A DNA stretch of 64,000 nucleotides, from assembly GCA_018881555.1 (NCBI GenBank), contig JACAXG010000021.1, positions 6,310,114 through 6,374,113 on the forward strand, given 5' to 3'. The notes under the pieces are model-generated. The model saw nothing but the letters and a program-made list of their open reading frames with translations. It was not told where the DNA came from and searched no databases. Shown here in pieces: positions 37,201 to 44,739 of this stretch (the first letter of the stretch is position 1; each line of letters starts with the position of its first letter). Source of the DNA: Amblyornis subalaris. Lineage: Eukaryota; Chordata; Aves; Passeriformes; Ptilonorhynchidae. The position numbers and the translations under genes were made by a program.

Positions 37201-38500
37201 TTAATAGCTCTCTTTAATTTTATAAACTTCAACTATTTCAAGCATTTTGTCCAAAATTCACCCAAACTTCATGACACAAAATGGAAATAATAGAAAACCG
37301 GAATTGCTGTATAAATGACATACTGTCTCTCTAGAGTTTTTACTGCACTTGTTATGCAGTCTGTGGCATGACCCTGGATTACTATTTGGAAACATTATGC
37401 AGAAGCATGGAAGTAATGCCACAAAACTTCTGTTGCTCAGTCTTACTGTTGAAACCTCATTCAACTTGTATTAAAGTCAAGTAAGAACTGTGGAACTGTG
37501 TAGCAAACAAAACAGCTTTGCTATTATGGATGTTACAAATAGCAAGGTCTTTTTCTTCTTCCAGGCGGTGGCAGTTTAATATGCACTACAGTTTCACTGA
37601 CTTAAAAGCTTGTTATGATAAAACAGCTGAGGTCGGAAGGGGCCTTTGGAGATCATTTGGACCAACCCCCTGTTCAAGCTGGGCAACCTAGAGCCAGTTA
37701 CCCAGGCCCATGTCCAGGTATCTTACAAACGTTTCCAAGGATGGAGGCTCCACAGTCTCTCTGGACCACATGTGCCAGTGCTCGGGCACGTTCATTCCAC
37801 ATCTGCTGCTTGTGACGGTCTCAGAGACCCTCCCGTGTTTGTCTGTACCCACAGCCCCCTGTCCTGGCACCGGGCACCAGGGAAAAGAACCAGGCCACAT
37901 CTTGTCTGCGCCTCCTCTCCATGTATTCATAAGCTCTCCTGATCTATTATCCCGTCCCAATAGGAATACCCAAAGCTGCGGCCCTCAGCGCCTCGGGGCG
38001 GTCCTGGGGAAGACCAGAGCCGGACCGCTCGTGCCTCAGAGGCGGCCGCCAGGCCTCGCTGCCCGCGAGTGCTCCGCGCCCTCCCTGCGGGACCGACCCC
38101 GCGCCACGGCAGCCCCGAGCGCTCGGCCGGACCCCGCCGGGCCGGGCCGGGCCACGCCGCCTCCGCCTGAGGCGCCCGCCCGGGGCCTCCCCTGCCCCGG
38201 CGGCAGCGCGGGCCCGGAGCACGGCGGTGCCCGCCTGGGGAAGCGGCTGCGATCGGAGTGCCTCGGCAAAAGGAAAGGGAAGCGCCGAGCGGACCCAGCC
38301 GATCCCACCCGCCCCGTACCCGAGCGGACCCTTACCCGCGGCGCCGCGTCCCTTCCCGGTGCCCGCGCCCCGCCCCCCACGTGCCGCCCGCCGCCAACCG
38401 CGGCGCTCCCCGCCCCCGGCCCGGCCCGGCCCGGCCCTGCAGCGGCGCCGGCCCCGCCTCACGCCGAGACCGCTCGGGGACAGGGGCGCCCGAAGAGGCG
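4119..38500 (-). CDS. THADA: THADA gene, 5' two thirds (25 coding exons, C-terminus off the left edge)
   Basis: Spliced from the exons listed separately, the minus strand encodes a continuous 1,266-codon protein that aligns along its whole length with vertebrate THADA (thyroid adenoma associated). I recognised it from blocks such as NLASLLLHC, LAMLDWKNGSMG, PYASDLLETMF, STSTKPYDCVTASYLLNFL, FPMYGRVHCITGAL and RRSAGIPFYIQ. THADA is an all-helical HEAT/armadillo-like protein of about 1,950 residues with a DUF2428 domain. It is the animal counterpart of yeast Trm732, the partner that directs FTSJ1/Trm7 to 2'-O-methylate position 32 of the tRNA anticodon loop. Fly studies also link it to calcium handling and energy storage. 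Intron phases are compatible at all 24 junctions and there is no stop or frameshift, so the gene looks functional. Exons for roughly the last 690 residues are missing and should lie left of position 1. The upper bound near 38,500 is an estimate because the transcription start cannot be read from the sequence. Confidence 0.97.
4874..4996 (-). CDS. THADA: THADA coding exon (residues 1196-1236)
   Basis: It encodes VHALNILRALYRDTRLGENI and MPYVADGIKASILGFMSPVW, then A. This HALNILRALFRDTRLGE block is highly conserved. It is 41 codons in phase 0, with acceptor CCACAG and donor GTAAGT. Confidence 0.97.
5121..5168. repeat. AT-rich simple repeat
   Basis: Alternating tatatata and aaatacat units, imperfect, in the THADA intron just upstream of the exon at 4874-4996. 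Confidence 0.7.
6153..6266 (-). CDS. THADA: THADA coding exon (residues 1158-1195)
   Basis: It encodes ALLASEPKKSKTDLLKMTMK and ELISLAAPLNESLSVIPQ, 38 whole codons in phase 0. It matches the ALLASEPKK block of THADA. Acceptor CTGTAG and donor GTAAAA flank it. Confidence 0.96.
8949..9072 (-). CDS. THADA: THADA coding exon with the RRSAGIP motif (residues 1116-1157)
   Basis: It encodes SANLHKMPEQWLRCVLEEIK and SCDPSSTLCATRRSAGIPFY, then IQ. RRSAGIP (residues 1147-1153, 8961-8981) is the signature of the THADA/Trm732 family. In yeast Trm732 the corresponding RRSAGLP motif is required for Trm7-dependent methylation. Acceptor TAACAG and donor GTACCA flank it. It leaves in phase 0. Confidence 0.97.
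13818..13837. repeat. G-run, possible quadruplex
   Basis: Two long G tracts separated by a single A in otherwise AT-rich intron sequence, so a G-quadruplex is possible on the plus strand. The same tract is the C-rich strand in the THADA transcript. Exact length is uncertain because such runs are error-prone. Confidence 0.75.
14179..14235 (-). mobile_element. CR1 LINE 3' tail fragment
   Basis: The plus strand reads catagaatggtttgggttgg and aaaggacctcaaagatcatt, the reverse complement of the CR1 terminus. Only the extreme 3' end is present. Confidence 0.85.
15647..15756 (-). CDS. THADA: THADA coding exon (residues 1080-1115)
   Basis: It encodes VKNIGDYFKHHLLQSRHRGA and FELAYAGFVQLTEMLS, the DUF2428 block RHRGAFELAYAGF. 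The acceptor is an uninterrupted run of 18 T followed by AG. Donor is GTAGAA at 15646. It leaves in phase 2. It is isolated by 4.5 kb and 6.6 kb introns. Confidence 0.95.
15757..20234 (-). other. THADA: THADA intron, 4.5 kb
   Basis: It contains a CR1 3' tail fragment at 18,958-19,021 and otherwise plain AT-rich sequence. The flanking exons are in matching phase with no missing family block. Confidence 0.75.
18958..19021 (-). mobile_element. CR1 LINE 3' tail fragment
   Basis: The plus strand begins tcatagaatcatagaaaatc and continues ctggaagggactcacaagga. This is a reverse-complement CR1 terminus with the ATTCTATGA-type end. Confidence 0.85.
20235..20392 (-). CDS. THADA: THADA coding exon (residues 1027-1079)
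   Basis: It encodes GKNMQTCDVTAQMVLVCCWR and then SMKEVSLLLGTLCKLLPSQT, ending GLITVEQ. The TCDVTAQMVLVCCWRSMKEV block is nearly invariant and lies at the entry to the DUF2428 region. Acceptor TTAAG and donor GTAGGG flank it. It leaves in phase 0. Confidence 0.96.
20785..20803 (-). promoter_or_regulatory. CTCF-like binding site in a THADA intron
   Basis: The minus strand reads TAGCCACCAGGTGGCGATG. Its core CCACCAGGTGGC fits every position of the CTCF consensus CCASYAGRKGGC. It sits in a local patch with raised CpG content inside an AT-rich intron. Binding cannot be shown from sequence alone. Confidence 0.5.
21052..21210 (-). CDS. THADA: THADA coding exon (residues 974-1026)
   Basis: It encodes ESAGRLQMILHEIQPQDTND and YFMQAKILREHGKEKSEKLA, ending CTEMR. 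The AG at 21211 was preferred over a second AG ten bases inside. It gives ESAGRLQM, the family reading, and keeps phase 1. The C-terminal half is variable in length and sequence in this family. Donor is GTAAAT at 21051. Confidence 0.93.
21622..21758 (-). CDS. THADA: THADA coding exon (residues 928-973)
   Basis: It encodes NNLTLVSEWKEMVTRLILMS and then YSLSAVVSPVVQSSSPEGLI, ending PMDNDP. The run VVSPVVQSSSPEGLIPMD is close to invariant in THADA. The acceptor is a nine-T run plus AAG. Donor is GTAAAA at 21621. It leaves in phase 1. Confidence 0.96.
22086..22221 (-). CDS. THADA: THADA coding exon (residues 883-927)
   Basis: It encodes VIKLLLMHVEEEIFQAKKSL and the conserved FPMYGRVHCITGALQQL. 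Acceptor TTTTAG precedes 22221 and donor GTGAGT begins at 22085. It leaves in phase 2. Confidence 0.95.
23589..23799 (-). CDS. THADA: THADA coding exon (residues 813-882)
   Basis: It encodes DSENLDLLFQAAMDLSTSTK and then PYDCVTASYLLNFLVHHKGL, an almost invariant THADA region. It ends TVEKNTLA. Acceptor TTTTTCAG and donor GTAAGA flank it. It leaves in phase 1. The open frame continues into both introns, so limits rest on splice sites and phase. Confidence 0.97.
24672..24820 (-). CDS. THADA: THADA coding exon (residues 763-812)
   Basis: It encodes GQAQVFQLDQEIDSARVQTL and then IQCFASTFEEVKILAFRLLM, ending HVAFNLQ. It matches the FQTLMECFTSTFEDVKILAF block of the human protein. Acceptor GAACAG and donor GTATGA flank it. 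It leaves in phase 0. Confidence 0.95.
26191..26314 (-). CDS. THADA: THADA coding exon (residues 722-762)
   Basis: It encodes VFMSSVCDRLFEVLFPGSSH and then PTRFSALSILESIAEIFSVP, a strongly conserved block. The acceptor CCCCTCAG follows a long T-rich tract. Donor is GTGAGA at 26190. It leaves in phase 1. Confidence 0.96.
27239..27361 (-). CDS. THADA: THADA coding exon (residues 681-721)
   Basis: It encodes LFCRIQESSQVLYKLEQNKT and ends ILQQYK. It is 41 codons in phase 0 and matches the LFCRIQESSQVLYKLEQ block. The middle part is divergent from the mammalian sequence. Acceptor TTAAAAG and donor GTAAGT flank it. Confidence 0.95.
28492..28647 (-). CDS. THADA: THADA coding exon (residues 629-680)
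   Basis: It encodes VCIDALGLLCETHRTTEIVC, then LEEMQLIQFFMMYNLNSQSP and SVRQQIVSLLRK. The exon is 52 whole codons, phase 0 on both sides. Acceptor TTTCAG and donor GTAATT flank it. Confidence 0.96.
28784..28935 (-). CDS. THADA: THADA coding exon (residues 578-628)
   Basis: It encodes GSCSTRGALGALMACLRTAR and AHGHLELSNILS, ending VHQHSQ. This matches the SRGALGALMACLRIARAHGH block of THADA. Acceptor TTTAG and donor GTAAAG flank it. It leaves in phase 0. Confidence 0.96.
29573..30264 (-). CDS. THADA: THADA large coding exon, 692 nt (residues 347-577)
   Basis: This is the longest exon seen. It encodes ELKESSVATSLSRILAIWTN and includes the blocks PLDAIRHQIKLIFKNLLQIH, LSLDWHVKGKYASLGSLVEC, DQSLAPYASDLLETMF and TYIIDYYLPKLLKCNPDSL. 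The pattern of repeated amphipathic helices fits HEAT-like repeats. The acceptor is TTCAAAAG before 30264 and the donor GTAGGA begins at 29572. It enters in phase 2 and leaves in phase 1. The open frame runs into flanking intron on both sides, so the exon limits were set by splice sites and phase. Confidence 0.97.
30731..30951 (-). CDS. THADA: THADA coding exon (residues 274-346)
   Basis: It begins ISRLLLGTVEHSGVPVWFVS and contains SVLLFLCHGALAMLDWKNGS, one of the most recognisable THADA motifs. Acceptor TTTCAG precedes 30951 and donor GTAAGT begins at 30730. It leaves in phase 2. Confidence 0.97.
31239..31333 (-). CDS. THADA: THADA coding exon (residues 242-273)
   Basis: It encodes ATLLQTVQTTSGLAVILFTR and then AMYEPVEELPSM, matching the LLQTVQSTSGLA block of the human protein. 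Acceptor TGTAG and donor GTAAGT flank it. It leaves in phase 0. Confidence 0.95.
31994..32184 (-). CDS. THADA: THADA coding exon (residues 178-241)
   Basis: It encodes RKNHGNRIVQTQLMHDLLIA and continues IKVSMMLIQKLQENIQGNLW, a strongly conserved THADA stretch. It ends in STNFLMD with donor GTAAGT at 31993. The acceptor TTTCTGCAG precedes 32184. It leaves in phase 1. Confidence 0.96.
33058..33106 (-). CDS. THADA: THADA coding exon, 49 nt, GC donor (residues 162-177)
   Basis: It encodes VLQFLRKSLLDIQEEN, then AG of the next codon. The acceptor is CACTAG. The donor reads CAG|GCAAGTG, a GC donor with otherwise perfect consensus. No GT donor nearby gives the right frame or protein. The next exon resumes with RKNHGN, as family alignment requires. 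Confidence 0.9.
33887..33919 (-). CDS. THADA: THADA micro-exon, 33 nt (residues 151-161)
   Basis: This very short exon reads GRATIKNLFEE across the junction, the counterpart of the conserved stretch that follows FNLG in THADA. Acceptor CTATAG and donor GTAAAG flank it. It enters and leaves in phase 1, so skipping it would keep the frame and remove 11 residues. Confidence 0.85.
34067..34215 (-). CDS. THADA: THADA coding exon (residues 101-150)
   Basis: It encodes SLNGLPGHLMMSAVQSFVSC and then LREELKTTDVYLYRKVLDNL, closing in ASCMEDFNLG. The acceptor TTGCAG precedes 34215. An uncalled base (n at 34228) falls in its pyrimidine tract, not in the exon. Donor is GTACAG at 34066. It leaves in phase 1. 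Confidence 0.95.
34975..35105 (-). CDS. THADA: THADA coding exon (residues 58-100)
   Basis: It begins IMPLLKQMDQNSACDPMVKA and ends with the conserved block GVKNPLKKVLA. Acceptor ATAG precedes 35105. The donor GTAAAA begins at 34974 and is not a strong consensus. The exon leaves in phase 2. Confidence 0.94.
35501..35595 (-). CDS. THADA: THADA coding exon (residues 26-57)
   Basis: This exon encodes RFSKAEEQNLASLLLHCAQL and then RNGIQQIQCIKQ, a near match to the second block of THADA. Acceptor TTTAG precedes 35595 and donor GTAAGA begins at 35500. It enters in phase 1 and leaves in phase 0. Confidence 0.95.
35851..36365 (-). mobile_element. CR1 LINE fragment with ORF2 tail
   Basis: An antisense CR1 copy of about 0.5 kb in the THADA intron between residues 25 and 26. 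It runs from aatcacagcacagctgagtt to ctccaggtgggacctcacc. The minus strand still encodes a diverged end of the CR1 ORF2 protein, with LERVQQRARILKGLEHPSYE and RPRELGLFGLVKRGLRGFL. It lies in the same orientation as THADA. Confidence 0.9.
36545..36598 (+). mobile_element. CR1 LINE 3' tail fragment
   Basis: It reads gatgacctccagagaacact, then tccaacctcagtcattctgt, the sense CR1 terminus. It is about 180 bp from the preceding CR1 copy and in the opposite orientation, so it is a separate insertion. Confidence 0.75.
36943..37041 (-). CDS. THADA: THADA exon 2, start codon (residues 1-25)
   Basis: The ATG lies at 37018-37016 in a good Kozak context (A at -3, G at +4). It opens MVLKKKKEIQVDAFF, matching the Lys-rich THADA N-terminus. 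The donor GTAAGT begins at 36942 and the exon ends in phase 1. The acceptor is either AG before 37041 (preceded by a T run) or AG before 37023. Both lie in the 5'UTR, so the protein is unaffected. No earlier in-frame ATG is plausible because the upstream bases are intron or UTR. Confidence 0.92.
37618..37960 (-). mobile_element. CR1 LINE fragment beside the THADA CpG island
   Basis: The plus strand reads cagctgaggtcggaaggggc, ggagatcatttggaccaacc and cccatgtccaggtatcttac. This is an antisense CR1 subfamily end. It continues to the typical ccgggcaccagggaaaagaa region, right up to the island. It lies in THADA intron 1, in the same orientation as the gene. Confidence 0.8.
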
Positions 38501-38560
38501 CTGCTCCGCGGTGGCAGCAGCGGGTGCCGCCTTTACCTGGCAAATACTTGTCCCAGCTAA
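37960..38560. promoter_or_regulatory. CpG island, THADA promoter
   Basis: A sharp rise in GC and CpG content surrounds the expected THADA start and stands out from AT-rich flanks. It contains GC boxes such as CCCCGCCCC (38368-38376) and a CACGTG E-box (38378-38383). No TATA box was seen. Open frames in this stretch are a by-product of high GC and are not genes. CR1 fragments adjoin it on both sides. Confidence 0.85.
38336..38500 (-). other. THADA: Probable THADA noncoding exon 1
   Basis: Inside the CpG island the minus strand carries a strong donor, CGCGG|GTAAGG, with its intron beginning at 38335. Spliced to the acceptor at 37041 or 37023 it would supply a noncoding first exon and a first intron of about 1.3 kb. 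The upstream limit is a guess. A second possible donor, CCAG|GTAAAG near 38538, lies almost at the edge of the island. Confidence 0.5.
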
Positions 38561-38587
38561 AACATGAACCAACGCGAGTCACTGGGT

Positions 38588-39045
38588 TACGGAATTGGAA
38601 AAGACCTCTGAGATCATCGCGTCCAGCCTATGACCGAACACCTCCATGCCAACTAGACCATGGCACTGAGTGCCACGTCCAGTCTGTCCTTAAACACCTC
38701 CAGGGACAGTGACTCCACCACCTCCCTGAGCAGCCTATTCCAATGTCTAATCTCCTCTTCGGTGAAGAAATTCTTCCTAATGTCCAACCTAAACCTCCCC
38801 TCGTGCAGCTTAAGACTATGTCTTCTTGTCCTGTCCTTAGTTGCCTGGGAGAAGACGCCGACCCCCACCTGGCTACACCCTCTTTTCAGGTGTTTGTAGA
38901 GGGTGATAAGGTCACCCCTGTGTCTCCCTTTTCTCCAGGCTGAACCACCTCACCTTCCTCAGCCGCTCCTCATAGGATATGCACTCCAGACCCTTTACCA
39001 GCTTCGTTGCCCTTCTCTGGACTCACTCCGGAGTCACGGGCCTTT
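38588..39045 (-). mobile_element. CR1 LINE fragment upstream of the THADA promoter
   Basis: Antisense CR1 of about 460 bp: ggaattggaaaagacctctg, then gagatcatcgcgtccagcct, aagaaattcttcctaatgtc and cctcataggatatgcactcc. The minus strand keeps ORF2-tail residues such as LHEGRFRLDIRKNFFTEEEI. It starts about 30 bases beyond the CpG-rich block. Confidence 0.9.
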
Positions 39046-42000
39046 GCAAGGCACGTTTGTCTTTCCTTATCTTAAATGTACTCTCAACTTTGGGAAAAAT
39101 TGGTGGTAAAGTTGATGGCCTAAATTTCGGAGCCTAATTTGTCATGTGCCCTTGCTGCACACAGTGGCTGGTCAGCTTCCCTCCAGAACCAACTACATTT
39201 CAGAGCCAGAGGAAGCAAACCCCAGAAAGTATCCAATGTAAATCAAGCTACTCTAGCCACAAATCCTTTTTCTAAGGAGCAGAAAGAGGCTTGACTAAAT
39301 ACTTCACAAAAATCCAATAAACTTAATTTGAAAAGCGCACTCTGTTTCCTCATAACCGTATCTCTCAATCCATTACAGCAGTCCCCAATTTGCAAGCACT
39401 TCCACATTTTCTAAAATTGTAGAATTATGAGCCAAACCCAGCTATTTTTTATCTATAAGCATTTATACATTAATACATTTTCAAGTACCTGAAGGGAGAC
39501 TATAAGAAAGATGGAGAGGAACTTTTTACAAGACCATGTAGTGACAGCACAAGGGGGAATGAATTCAAACTAAATGAGAACAGGTTTAGACAAGATGTTA
39601 GGAAGAAATTCTTCCCTGGGAGGGTGGAAAGGCACTGTAACAGGTTGCCCAGAGAAGTTGGGGATGCCTCATCCCTAGAAGTGTTCAAGGAGAGGCTGGA
39701 CTGGGCTCTGAGAAACCTGGTCAAGCGGAAGGTGTCCCTGCCCATGGCAGGGGGGTTGGAACAAGATGATCTTTATGATCTCTTCCAACCCAAACCATTC
39801 TATAACTCTATTATTTCATTTTTAGCCAGGGCAGATTTTTTTTGTAAGTTTTCAACATCTGTGTTCTGTGCCCTTCCCAATTCTCCCTGGTCCCATGTGA
39901 ATATAATGTATGTAACAAGTATGTAATTTGCAATTGACAGATTATCAGTTGGGGACAGTCTTTCCTGAGTCTGTGAGTTGTATCTAGCTAAGGAGGAATC
40001 TTGTACTCATTGTGAAAATGGTTATTGCAAAAGTGATGATTGTAAAACATTAGCTCAACATAGCAGTCATGCTTCTACAAAGATTTAAGAGCAACAATAT
40101 TTAGGTAAGGAAAAAGTGGAAAATATAACAAAACACATTTCTTGCCACTAAACTTTCACCCAACAGTGATTTTCGTAGCAATCTAAAGCAGCCAGAGGCC
40201 ATTGGGTCTGCTCTGGACTTTCAACAAACTTCTGGATTCCTCTTTAACACCAAAGTTTCACAGTGCCTTCTGACATGGTAATGACCGAAGGAATTGAGAA
40301 GAGGTTTAACCACACACAAACATAAAGAAAATTATTTGAGTTTTTTGCTGTTGATTCATGGAATTTTCCCTGTTTTGCGTTCAGCCATTTGTAGGAAACT
40401 GACACCATTATTTGGCACTACCTGTCCCAATGACCTGCTCTAAATGCTGGATTATCTTCAGTTCAGAGACACTGAATGCTCTTAAGTGATTTAACCGTCC
40501 AGACAAATCAGACAATTATCCTCATCCTTACTTAGTGCAAGCAAAGTCTCCAGCCCCTTCAGCCCAGTTCAATACCTGCATATTTTATACTCAGTGTGAT
40601 CCTCTTTCTACAGACTGACCAACTTCAGGAAACCTTTTCTAAGTTCCAGCTGTATGTACTCCAGCTCATTTTCTGTAACACCATTTCCAGTAACTTTCTG
40701 CTTTCTAAAAGAGCTTTACTCTCCCCAGGTTTTTCCAGTTAGGGGAAACATCAGTGCCAGGGAGCTGTCAGGTAACACCTGAAGAATCCACTCTTCATAG
40801 TGCAATGAAAGCAAAGAGGCATCTAAAGAAATGAAATGATAACATGCAACACCCACACACGTCAATTGCTCGGTTCTCTAAGAGCACCAAGTTTCCAGTA
40901 TTCAAAATAACTTACTCAGAACTAGCTCACATACCACCACTCACCAGGCGGGGGCTATGAGGCTTAACTACCTTGAAAAGGTAAGTTGCTCTGTTTTCAC
41001 AATTTCTGATGTGCTGGTAAGGAGCAACAGACCCTTGAATTACTGATGCTGTGGCTCTGCTGTGTTCTGCTGTGTGCCAGAGACCAAAAAAGCCTTGTAG
41101 CATTATAAATTGCCAAGGAGAGAATAAAAANCAACCAAGAAAGCATCACTATGTTGCTGCATAAATATACCTACACCTCAAACACTGTGCAGAATGCAGT
41201 AGGACTGACAGAGGTGTAAGGTAGGGTGTGAAGGGTGGCCAAAGATAGAGAGAAGCATCTCTCTGTGAAACCATTAAAGTGAATTGTAACTTCACTCTCA
41301 AAGAGGAAATGGAATATGACAGAAATTTATAAAAACATTTTTCATTGTCTCTGCAAAAATTTAGGGGCATCAGGTGAAACAAGCAGGTNGCATGTCCAAG
41401 ACTAAATGAATTATTTAAACCAGAGAGATCATCCTAGCACATTCTGAATCTTGACAATTACGTTTGTTCAAAATCAGCTGGACTGAATCACGGGAGAAGA
41501 CAAATGCAGCAAAACTTTCAAAACACAAAACTTCTGGCTTACAAAGTCCCTGAACCACTAGAGACTGTGACAGTATTCTGGGGTAGTGACACTTCCGTGG
41601 GCACTGAGGACGACAGCCAAGTGACTGGGTACCAGGCTGGCTGAGCGAGTACAGCCATTTTTACTGGGACGTCTAAATATGTTTCTGCAATTAATCAGAA
41701 GGTTTTTTTCTAAGCACTGGCTTTATGCTCAGAAACTTTACAGTTTTCACAAATGAACATACACCAGTGAAAATTCTTCTCAAAGGAAATATTCTAACCC
41801 AGGCTGTTGGAAACTTTAATGTTTAAGTTANAAATTCTCGGCTTCTTGAGCTATGCTTGTACCAGTAAGTAGAATATTTTATGTTTCTTTCAGATGGACA
41901 TGATGATATTATCATTTGAAAACTCTCAGAAAATGATTATTTAGAGCAATATAGAATTTTACCACTCCGTGGCGCCAGATAATTAAGAAGTTGAGCTTTT

Positions 42001-44739
42001 AAAGGGAAGCCATGGATCTTCTCATAAACCGCAGTTTTCATAAGAAAATTTATTAGTAAAACTGAAGTTAACTCCAGATTCTTCTTGTACCAAAGCACAA
42101 ATGCTAGAGGCTATTTAGATAAAATGCCATTTTTCTGCCACTGAAAGACAAGTCGTAGCCTTGAAACAGGAACATTTTAAGTCACCTCATAATAATAATA
42201 ATTGAACAGGAATGATCTTTCTCCCTTCCTCTCCTCCACTTATATAATATCTTTAAAGTTTTCTGTCAAGTAAGATCAATATAATTTTAAATTAATGTGA
42301 ACATCACCTGAAAATGATCTATTTATTTATATCACAGTTTTGTAATAGCAACTAGTATAAAAAATATAATGGTAACTTTTTTCTCTATTTCAAGTCTCAA
42401 ATAAATATATATGTCACCCTTTCAAAGAATCCACACAAGAATGAACTTACAGAAGACACTGTGATCTAAAATTTGGAATCACAAGATGTTTCCTAGCATG
42501 TACCTCCAACTGTAGACACACATACCAATCTGAAATATCTAAACTTAAATGCTTGCAATGTTTATCTATGTGAGAAAGGACCAGAAAAAGCTCCTTTTGT
42601 CATGATGGGGTAAGGTCCTAATACAGTATGTCAGAATGACGTTCTACACACGCAGGAAATCTCATAAACCCAAAATTTTACATTCCAGTTGCAGATTTGA
42701 TGACAACTTGATCATCTCTGGAATGAAGCTAGTGGCATTTTTTGGATTAGCTTCCACACACTAGAGTAGATGTTTTGCAATACAATGTTCATAACACTTT
42801 AAAACAAATGAGGTTATTGTTTAATACGACAACCTGGAACTCAGAGCTTACTTTTTTGCATTAAGCCAATTACAGACAGTAAAAAATCTGCAACATCTTC
42901 AGCTCACATGGAGGCTAATATTCAGAGTCCACATTAGAGAGAGAAATATTTCACAATTGGTTTACTTCTGCAGTGAGCCAGCTAACAGACAATCATTCCG
43001 AAGTGCAAATACCTGGTCTTGCAGAGTGCTTCTACAATGTACTGTGTATCAGTTTTTTTGCATTTTCTGCACATATTTTCAGGAATGTGTGCTGATTTAT
43101 TACTGCTTGCATGTAACTTCCATTGGCAACAATAGTAAGAACTCTCTTCCTGATACCATGCTTACACGTACAATAGTTTTGTGTGTCTTTTCCTGGAAGA
43201 TTTATGGTTTTCCCCCTTGCCTTCTATTTACAAAACAAAGTTGTATTTTGTTCTATGCATCTCAGTTCTTCTACTGGAAATTTTATTCCCTTCAGTAACA
43301 GAACACAGATTATAGCCACCTCTACATGCTTCACAGCTAAGTGCAGTTCAGAGAAAATCCTGAATATCCCCATTCCTTCTTCCCGAATATTTTTTCAAGC
43401 CTCTTTATGTATCAGAATCGAGAGCTCCATGACTGTAGAGCATTTTTATTACTTGAGGGCAGTGAAAATGTCAATCCACAGAACTGAAAGAAACAGTCAT
43501 TGAGTGAGCAGGCTTTGCTCTCCCTCTTGCGATCCAAGCACGTCATTCCCGTAGCCTCCACTAGCTCCTTGCACTCTGAATTCAAAGGCTTTCTGCACAC
43601 TTGGGAGTATCCAGAGAGAGCGTGTCACTATTCAAGGAAACAATATGGACAAAGTTTTCATTAAACGCCAATGCTAAATCATTTTGTATAGCGCATGTTA
43701 GAAACCAAATCATGGGTTTGATTCTTTTAGCTAAATCTTGTAATCTAAAGAAAGGGTTTTTTTCAACTTATTTCTTTTTAATGTAGCTTGAACACTCTAG
43801 ACAGGAGGTATGGGGTGGAAAACAATGCACTCCTTGCTATACCACCAATCATATTCTTAACGCATTTTTCAGCGACCACTGTTAAAAAAACACATGAAGC
43901 ACTTAGGAAAGTACCAGCAAATGAAACAGTTTCAGTGAAGTCGCTTGGATACTCTAAGGTCACTGCAAGCGAGTGGAAAATTGGAGCTTGTACTGAACCG
44001 AATAGGAAAAAATGAAATTGTGTATATAACCAGATGCAGAATATTTGAGCTTCTAAGACCTTTTTAATTTATTTTCAAAAGAAAAAACTGCACTTTAAAT
44101 CACTCACAGATGAATGTGAAAAAGCAGTATACTCTGCACACCTACATGATGAATAACCACCAGAAGAATGGTGCAGTGTGGTTTGTTTATGCACCAGAAG
44201 AGTCTGTAAAATATTTTGCCTCCATAAATCATAATCCGAACAAAATACAATCCCTAAATCTCAGTCTAAATCAACGTGTGTATGAGGAAGATTCTCGTAC
44301 GTGCCGGACAACATAGTAATTACTTTTCTCAAATACTTCGGGTAGTCTTTTAGAAGAGACAGAGACGGCTGGTTACCTGAGATGTACTCTCAGCTCGTTT
44401 CAGCCGGAGGGGACCAAGAGCTTACTGCCACCATGACTCAGCAGCACATGCACCTGCTGCTTTATCCCGGCTTGAACTAAAATACAAAGCGTATTGTTAC
44501 CGCTTTGTGTCGGACAGGGCAGCTCTGCCCATAACATCCCCATCATTGCCCCGGGGACCGCACGGTTCCAACCCTCCGGTTTGTACTTGACAAATGACCT
44601 TCCACAAGACGTGACATTTAAATTGCAGTGAGCTCCAGTGCTGGAGCCGAGGAACCGCAGAGTAAGAGGATGCTTCTTCCTAACATCGTTTCCGAAATTA
44701 AGAGGAAAAAATCCTAAATCACGAAGTAAGTTAAGGGGG
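39046..44739. other. Intergenic region between THADA and PLEKHH2
   Basis: About 5.7 kb between the two divergent promoters. It has one sense CR1 fragment (39,490-39,812). Open frames of 60-113 codons near 42,957-44,316 show no family resemblance and no consistent splice pattern. I see no supported gene, though a noncoding RNA cannot be excluded. Confidence 0.65.
39490..39812 (+). mobile_element. CR1 LINE 3' fragment
   Basis: Sense CR1: aggaagaaattcttccctgg, aaggcactgtaacaggttgc, gtgttcaaggagaggctgga and ggtgtccctgcccatggcag, ending near ccaaaccattctataactct. It is the best preserved of the copies here. Confidence 0.9.

Noticed and set aside
37710..38712. Long overlapping open frames on both strands (up to 285 codons)
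   Set aside because: They lie in the CpG island and adjoining CR1, are Pro/Arg/Ala-rich in every frame, and match no family. High GC removes stop codons by chance.
39500..39926. Open frames on both strands in CR1
   Set aside because: They are explained by the CR1 fragment and are not independent genes.
40943..40960. Second CTCF-like sequence (tcaccaggcgggggctatga)
   Set aside because: It has an extra base and a mismatch in the core, so the match is too weak to list.
42957..43503. Plus-strand open frames of 106-113 codons between the two genes
   Set aside because: Cys/Phe-rich translation with no recognisable family and no supporting splice pattern. Probably chance.
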